Assembly: GCA_002707915.1 (NCBI GenBank)
Contig: PAOE01000003.1
Location: forward strand, 1 to 13,638
DNA length: 13,638 nt
Direction of reading: 5' to 3'
Source: Gammaproteobacteria bacterium
GTDB lineage: Bacteria > Pseudomonadota > Gammaproteobacteria > Magnimaribacterales > Magnimaribacteraceae
Every line of letters starts with the position of its first letter. The stretch's first letter is position 1. Positions 9,101 through 13,638 of the stretch are shown here, in pieces. The notes below the pieces were generated by a model that was given only the letters and a program-made list of their open reading frames with translations, was not told the origin of the DNA and made no database searches. The translations under genes and the position numbers were made by a program.

Positions 9101-12100
9101 ACTGTTCAGTATTCTGCCTCTACTCCTGTTACTTTATATTATGGTTTGACTAAAGGTGGTTACATAAGCACCGCTGACACAGAGGTTCCAAACTATTCTG
9201 AAATAAGATTTATTGATAGTGTATACAACGGTGAGTATAAAATATCTAATGTCACTGATGACACCTTTAATTTCTCACCTACAGTTCCAGAATTTTTATC
9301 ATATACAACTGATGATTGTGAAAAAATAGAATATTCCACAAGATCTACATCTGTTCATGGTCCGATTAAAAACTTCAGGATATTATCACCAGGATTTAAT
9401 TATAAAAAATTACCACAGTTTAATAAAGTAAACAGCGTTAGTGGTACAGATGCAAACATAATTGCATCTTCAAAGACTATTGGTAGAATCAAAAAGGTAA
9501 GAATCGTAGATATTGGATATGAATATTCTTCCGATAAAACATTAGGACCTCAAGCATTTATATCACCAGTTGTAAATATTGATAACTTAGACGTAATCGG
9601 GTCTGTCAACATTGTAAGTGGTGGTGCTGATTACATGAGCACACCTAATTTAATAGTATTCAATCCAGTTACAAATACTGTTGTAGATGATGTCTCACTA
9701 CAACCTTTCTCTCCTAACCAAACAATTTCAAAAGTTGATGTCCTTTCACCTGTAACTGGTTTAGATTCAGTCGTTCATAAAATAGTTTCAATAAACAACT
9801 CAAATGGTGTCGGTGTTAATTCCGTTCAGACAGGTGCTTCAGGTGTTGTAACATGTTTCCTAGAGACACCAATAAATGGATTTGATACTCAACCATTTGC
9901 TGTAGGAGATGAAGTATTCGTTGAGGGTATTCAAAGGGTTGGAGAGGCAGGAATTGGTGCTACACAAGGGGGAATATCAACAAATACAACTGTAGAAGGA
10001 ACTGGTTATAACTCTGAAAATTACAATTATTCATTCTTTGATGTTATTGATTACACCGCTGGTACGCAGTGTATTGCTGTGTTTAGTTTATCAGGTGTAA
10101 CAACTAATCCTGGTATCGCTAAAACATTCCAGTCAGGATATGCAACTCTTGTTAATAAGAAAAAATATCCTGTAATTGAACCTGTACAAACAAGAGGTGT
10201 ATTTGAACTTAAAGAAACACTTATCATTGATAACGTAATTACTGACTTAAAAATTATTGAAGTTAGAAAAGATTATATTAAAATTGACGGAAAATACAAG
10301 ATTAAGAAAGGAGATAGAATAAAAGGTGAATTAAGTAACGTATCTGCTGAGATAACAAGTATTGTAGATAATCAAGCTAAATTTACAACTGATTTTTCTA
10401 ATAGACAAGAATATGGTTGGTTAGATGATATCGGTAAATTAAATGAGGACTATCAAGTAATACCAGATAATGATTACTATCAGAATTTATCTTATACTGT
10501 AAAGAGTTCTATAGAGTGGGATAAATTTGTAAATCCAGTAAATCGTTTAGTTCACCCATCTGGTTTAAAGAATTTTGCTGATACAACTGTTACATCTAGT
10601 TTAAAAGTTGGTGTTGGTGTAGTACGTGAGTCAAATCAAACAGTTGTATTGGATGTTGGTAACGTTCTTGAACTCAATGATAAACAAAGAGTAGATGCAA
10701 TCAATAATTTTGACTTTGCAAGAGATTTTGATACAAGACCAAATGGTTCTAAGTTTATTACAATAAAGAATAGAACATTTACTGATTTCACAAGATGTAA
10801 GACTAATAGAGTGTTACTTCATGATGACATTAGTGATGGTTTTTCAAGTGAAGGATTTGAAAGTACAAATACAATTATTGAACCTTTAGTAGAGGATTTT
10901 GGACAATATCTTATTCAGATTGTTGACCCTGATTCTCTTGATGCTCAGTTCTCAGAGTTAGTTACTATAACAACAGAAAACGATGCATTTTTACTTGAAA
11001 AAACAACAGACTTTACTACTGTTAAATTAGGTAATTTTGAAACTGAGATATTAGCAAACGGTACAAAAAATCTTTTATTTGAACCAACTGAGAAATTTAT
11101 AAAAGACCATGATATTAAAGTATTAAAAATAGATTTTAATACAGATTTGACTGGTATCGGTACAGCAGGTATTGGACATGTAGATTTAGTTGGTGTTAAT
11201 ACAGGTATAGGTAGCACTACAATAGGATTTACAACAACATCAATTCTTGAAACACCAACATATGATTTTAATAGTCTTCATGCCTCAATATTTGTTCAGG
11301 ATAGTGTTACCAAAGAAATTAATTACAATGAAGTTATTGTAGATTTTGATGGAACTGATACAACAATCGCTGAAACTTACGTTGATACAAAATCAGGATT
11401 AAGTCAGTCATCTGTTGGAATCGTAACTGCAAGAGTAGAGAACAATTTAGTTAAATTACAAATTGAGAATGATAGAGTAAATGTTCTTGATGTAAGAGCA
11501 AACATAGTTGGTTTAGGATCAACAGCAACAGGAATTGGCACATATAGATTCTCTGTATCAGGACAACCTGCTGGTGCTGAAAGAAGTGCTAGATTACAAT
11601 CAGGTTACGTAACAGGAACAGCTACTCCAATAACTTATGCTACCATAAATCAATTAATTGATACAACTGTTAAGTCAATTGTTAGAGTATCTTGTGGTGA
11701 GACATCTGCAGTTCATCAAATCATATCAATAAGAGATGAAGATGATATATTGACTGTACAATATCCATTTGTATCTGCAGGTTCCACAACTGGTATTGGT
11801 TCTTTTGGTGGAGAGATAAGTGGAAATGATATTAATTTAAGATTCTATCCTGATGCTGAGTTCGATTCATTGATTGAAGTTCAATCATACAATCAAGTTT
11901 TGTATACAGACAGTGATTTTGCGAATACACCTCCAGATTTGACTTATGGTACAGTTGATCAAAGAATATTCTTAACAACATATGATGGTGCTGCTGGATT
12001 AAGAGCGAACAAAAAAGATTTTGTGTTAAAACATCTTGGTGTTCCAATCTACTCTAAAACATTTAATCCCGCTGGAACAATAAGCACTACTACAAGTACA

Positions 12101-13638
12101 ATTAATATTCCAAGTCACTTCTTCAATAATAATGAAGAACTTACATATACACCAGATTCTACGTTTATAGGTATCGCAGGAACAGCAATATCAATAGGTT
12201 CTACAACTAACGTAGCTGGTGTTGTTACAACATTATTACCAAGCACTGTTTTTGCAAAGGTTATTGACGAAAATCAGTTTGAACTTTACACAAGACCTGA
12301 ATATGTTGCATCTGGTTCTCCTGTTGTGTTCACTGGAATAGGTGGTGGTAATGCTCACAAACTTGTGATGACTAAGCAACTAACAAAAACCATCTTAGGT
12401 TTAGATGGAGTTGTACAACAACCAATTACATTTACTTCTATCACACATGATATAAGAGATAATATCGGTATTGGTTTATCACAATTTGTTTTAAGTGGTA
12501 TTGGTTCAGTTCAACCATCAGATTTTCTTAAGTTAAATGGTGAATACATGAAAGTAACTGAGGTTGGATTGTCTAGTACTCCAACTGGAATTATTAATGA
12601 TGCAACAGATGTGGCACTTGGTATAGCGACATTACCTGTAGTTAAAGTTGATAGAGGACAATTAGGTATTGCACAAACAACACATACTGCTAATGATACA
12701 GCCAGAGTCCATAGAGGTTCATTTAATATTGTAGATAGCACAGTATTCTTTGCAGATCCACCAAAAGGTAATAATAGATCAAGAAGAGATGAAACAAATT
12801 TACCATTTGTAAGAGCTAACTTTAGTGGAAGAACATTCTTAAGAGCAGATTACACAACTAATATGCTTTTTGATGATGTATCGGATAATTTTACAGGAAT
12901 AGGTAAGACCTATTCATTAACTGTAGGTGGTGCAAACACAGCATCAGGTATTGGTGTTGGTAATGGTGTATTATTCATTAATGGTGTATTCCAAACTCCA
13001 TTAACAATCAATAACACTGGTAATAACTATGAATTCCAATCAGATACAACTGCTGGTATTTCGACAGTTGTATTCTCAGGTATTTCATCTACAAACGGTG
13101 ACTTTATCGTATCTGAATTTGATATCAATCAGAATCAAGTACCAAGAGGTGGACTTATTGTTTCATTAGGTTCAACACCAGGTCTTGGGTACGCTCCACT
13201 TGAGGGAGCAAAGGTAAAAGCATTTAAAGATGCGAATGGAGGAATCACAAGTGTAGTTGGTATCGCTACATCTTCAGGATTTAATCTTGGTATTCAAACT
13301 GCTGCGTATGATAACTTAACAGGTATTATTACAGTTACAACTGAGAAAGTACATGGGTTTGCACTTGAGAGACCAAATACAGTCAAATTAAAAGGATTAG
13401 AGTTTAAATGTCCTAAGACAGTTGTTGGCACACCAACAAATGCAACATATAATCCTGCAACTGGTGTGTTAGTGTTAACTATTCCAAATCATGGATTAGC
13501 AGTTGGTGATGCTGTTGTTCTTGATACGGGTTCTATTTGCTTTACTTGTGATAAAGATAGTAATAATACAACACATTGTTATCCTCGTGCAACAGATCCT
13601 GCTGCTGGACAATATCTAACAATTACTAATAGAACCAC
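3149..13638 (+). CDS. Giant gp7-like baseplate/virion structural protein, in-frame TGA at codon 113, 3' end outside the window
   Basis: One frame runs 3,496 codons to the right edge with a single stop, TGA at 3485-3487. The frame is the same on both sides and sequence character does not change, so I annotate one gene, not two. Position right after gp6 matches gene 7 in T4, the wedge initiator. Residues 159-317 (with FYQSKGVEESIRILFKVLYG at 205-224, then NLTGQTIF) and 2442-2478 (DYYQNLSYTVKS, then VHPSG) resemble T4 gp7 C-terminal segments as I recall them. Between and after these lie beta-rich Gly/Thr/Ser/Asn repeats, a YHYH-type domain (about 1252-1348) and, near the edge, a Cys-rich motif. 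I see no membrane segment or signal peptide. The likely place is the baseplate periphery, perhaps touching the host surface. As read, only 112 residues would be made without readthrough. Such giant proteins after gp6 are usual in cyanophages; the gp7 assignment is my inference. Confidence 0.85.
3371..3523 (+). repeat. Protein repeat family A, copy 1 (IDDEIVTYTG...GCVRGFSG)
   Basis: Residues 75-125 of the giant protein form a short beta module: VINVPSTIGFP, then GLLKIDDEIVTYTGIT, then FTGCVRGFSG. The same plan (strand, Gly-Phe turn, a residue pair before Glu-x-x-x-Tyr or Val, then Arg-Gly or Gly-Cys) recurs at 4115-4288 and 12482-12736. The in-frame TGA lies inside this copy. Confidence 0.6.
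3485..3487 (+). other. In-frame TGA interrupting the giant gene
   Basis: The local codons read ATC ACT TGA ACT TCA TTT ACA GGT TGT. Changing the G at 3486 to C gives ACT TCA ACT TCA, a tandem hexamer that encodes Thr-Ser-Thr-Ser. From memory, cyanophage relatives have Ser here (TGITSTSFTGC). The flanking protein reads straight through, and I find no in-frame ATG downstream before 7769, so restart near the stop with ATG is not available. Confidence 0.9.
3623..4099 (+). other. gp7-like segment 1 of the giant protein
   Basis: Residues 159-317. Seen: FFKKLKKTFLPG, SFYQSKGVEESIRILFKVLY, PSDAEFIRREVVVADL, NLTGQTIF, then a tail ending in IEGVFTIPG. Recalled from T4 gp7: DFYSTKGIEASYKFLFKVLY, followed by an LVGQTIYTATG stretch in the same order. 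This is the best support for a wedge-initiator role. No alignment was run. Confidence 0.6.
4115..4288 (+). repeat. Protein repeat family A, copy 2
   Basis: Residues 323-380: IIDVDSTVGFGTTGTII, then SEINYTSKSINQFFGCSG. It parallels copy 1 closely (strand, Ser-Thr, Val/Ile-Gly-Phe, Tyr-Thr, then Phe-x-Gly-Cys). It directly follows gp7-like segment 1, so family A copies bracket that segment. Confidence 0.6.
5681..5956 (+). repeat. Protein repeat family B, copy 1 (NH-x-L/F-x-x-G-x-x-V type)
   Basis: Residues 845-936: ITFKENHNLLDGQLVYYSSN, later GAPYYVRIVNPSTVRIFN. The pattern is a strand with Asn-His, Gly-x-x-Val-Tyr-Tyr, then Tyr-Tyr-Val-x-x-Ile and a short strand. Further copies are at 6062, 8156, 8498, 8657 and 13448. 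Confidence 0.55.
6062..6214 (+). repeat. Protein repeat family B, copy 2
   Basis: Residues 972-1022: VVTFKNHGFQTGEIVEYSAE, GLSTTSSYYIKKLTDD, TFQLADAG. This is the clearest copy of the family and aligns by eye with the copy at 8657. Confidence 0.65.
6902..7192 (+). other. YHYH-type domain in the giant protein
   Basis: Residues about 1252-1348. GHSPIIGWAYDGNPIYGPFG is followed by a linker, then LDIHNGRFGKTPEFPNGIYA and FATVG, with YPYFIGNTYRS just after. The order Asp-Gly-x-Pro-Ile-Tyr-Gly-Pro, then Asn-Gly-Arg-x-Gly-x-Thr-Pro-Glu, is the signature of YHYH-family proteins as I know it. Where the namesake Tyr-His-Tyr-His would fall, this copy has Tyr-Ala-Tyr-Phe. The biochemical role of the family is not known to me. 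Confidence 0.7.
8156..8221 (+). repeat. Protein repeat family B, copy 3 (short)
   Basis: Residues 1670-1691: TIRIPNHPFKNGQKLTINKR. It keeps the Asn-His-x-Phe-x-x-Gly core, but the second half of the module is not obvious. Confidence 0.5.
8498..8566 (+). repeat. Protein repeat family B, copy 4 (degenerate)
   Basis: Residues 1784-1806: ANTTTHNLVEGDIVKMNVVP keeps the Thr-His-x-Leu-x-x-Gly-Asp-x-Val core. It stands 90 bases before the stronger copy at 8657. Confidence 0.45.
8657..8809 (+). repeat. Protein repeat family B, copy 5
   Basis: Residues 1837-1887: IDIAEHGFKTGDKVFYQGSA, GLSTGTYFVNRVSSRRFQL. It aligns by eye with copy 2 over almost its whole length: His-Gly-Phe-x-Thr-Gly, Gly-Leu-Ser-Thr, Tyr-x-x, Phe-Gln-Leu. 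Confidence 0.65.
10472..10582 (+). other. gp7-like segment 2 of the giant protein
   Basis: Residues 2442-2478: DYYQNLSYTVKSSIEWDKFV, then NRLVHPSGLKNFA. T4 gp7, as I recall it, has SYYVMKIKSNLPSSRWKSDV followed by IRFVHPVGFGF, with the same Tyr-Tyr, Lys-Ser, Trp and Val-His-Pro spacing. In T4 this part is close behind segment 1; here about 2,100 residues separate the two. Confidence 0.5.
12482..12736 (+). repeat. Protein repeat family A, copy 3
   Basis: Residues 3112-3196: FLKLNGEYMKVTEVGLSS, then LPVVKVDRGQLGIAQTTH and VHRGSFNIV. The Glu-Tyr-Met-Lys-Val, Val-x-Arg-Gly and Thr-His core extends the family A plan and gives its best Arg-Gly signature. Confidence 0.55.
13448..13638 (+). other. 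Family B copy 6 and Cys-rich motif at the right edge of the giant protein
   Basis: Residues 3434 to the window edge. VLVLTIPNHGLAVGDAVVLD is a clear family B core. It leads into ICFTCDKDSNNTTHCYPR, with Cys3464, Cys3467, His3476 and Cys3477, then DPAAGQYLTITNRT at the edge. A C-x2-C then H-C arrangement in a protein otherwise poor in cysteine could bind a metal or form disulphides. The gene continues outside the window. Confidence 0.6.

Larger units (their letters stand above)
5999..9634 (+). repeat. Protein repeat family C, G-x-x-Y turns (eight copies)
   Basis: Short turns of the form x-x-Gly-x-x-Tyr, usually after two hydrophobic residues, recur in the giant protein: EEGSGY (5999), EEGTNY (6407), NRGREY (6539), NPGIGY (6659), NGGQDY (7454), SPGFNY (9386), DIGYEY (9509) and SGGADY (9617). 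A ninth, TPGLGY, is at 13175. Several are followed by a Pro and then alternating Val/Ile strands, as if each marks one beta unit. Confidence 0.55.

Noticed and set aside
10945-11217. Minus-strand frames inside the giant gene and gp6, such as this one
   Set aside because: They lie fully opposite a well-supported long coding frame, their products resemble no family I know, and they lack start signals.

Overview
The window looks like part of the late structural region of a T4-like marine cyanophage (a myovirus of Prochlorococcus or Synechococcus). The DNA is AT-rich, every gene lies on the + strand, and coding sequence fills almost everything. The order is a partial unknown gene, speD, gp25, gp6, then one giant virion structural gene that runs off the right edge. 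I place the phage from protein motifs and gene order; no search was run.

Left part (1-795): the 3' end of an unrecognised gene overlaps, by ATGA, the start of speD. speD is a complete S-adenosylmethionine decarboxylase with its pyruvoyl-forming Ser and partner His and Cys in place. It is a metabolic gene of the kind cyanophages often carry, and would act in host polyamine synthesis. The only real intergenic gap, 28 bases after speD, holds TATAAATA, an exact match to the T4 late promoter.

Middle (796-3145): gp25 and gp6 are baseplate wedge proteins, one base apart. In T4 their products bind each other and form the inner baseplate from which the sheath grows.

Right part (3149-13638): a single reading frame of 3,496 codons continues past the window edge, broken only by one TGA at codon 113. 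I translated this frame line by line and saw no other stop and no frame slip. Residues about 159-317 and 2442-2478 resemble, from memory, neighbouring parts of the C-terminal region of T4 gp7, the wedge initiator, whose gene also follows gene 6 in T4. I therefore read it as a gp7-like wedge scaffold carrying about 2,100 inserted residues and at least 1,000 more after it. The added parts hold a YHYH-type domain and three degenerate beta-rich repeat families. The TGA sits where a TCA serine codon would complete a tandem ACTTCA, so a point mutation or sequence error is the simplest explanation; readthrough is possible.

I see no tRNA, rRNA, CRISPR, insertion sequence or clear terminator.
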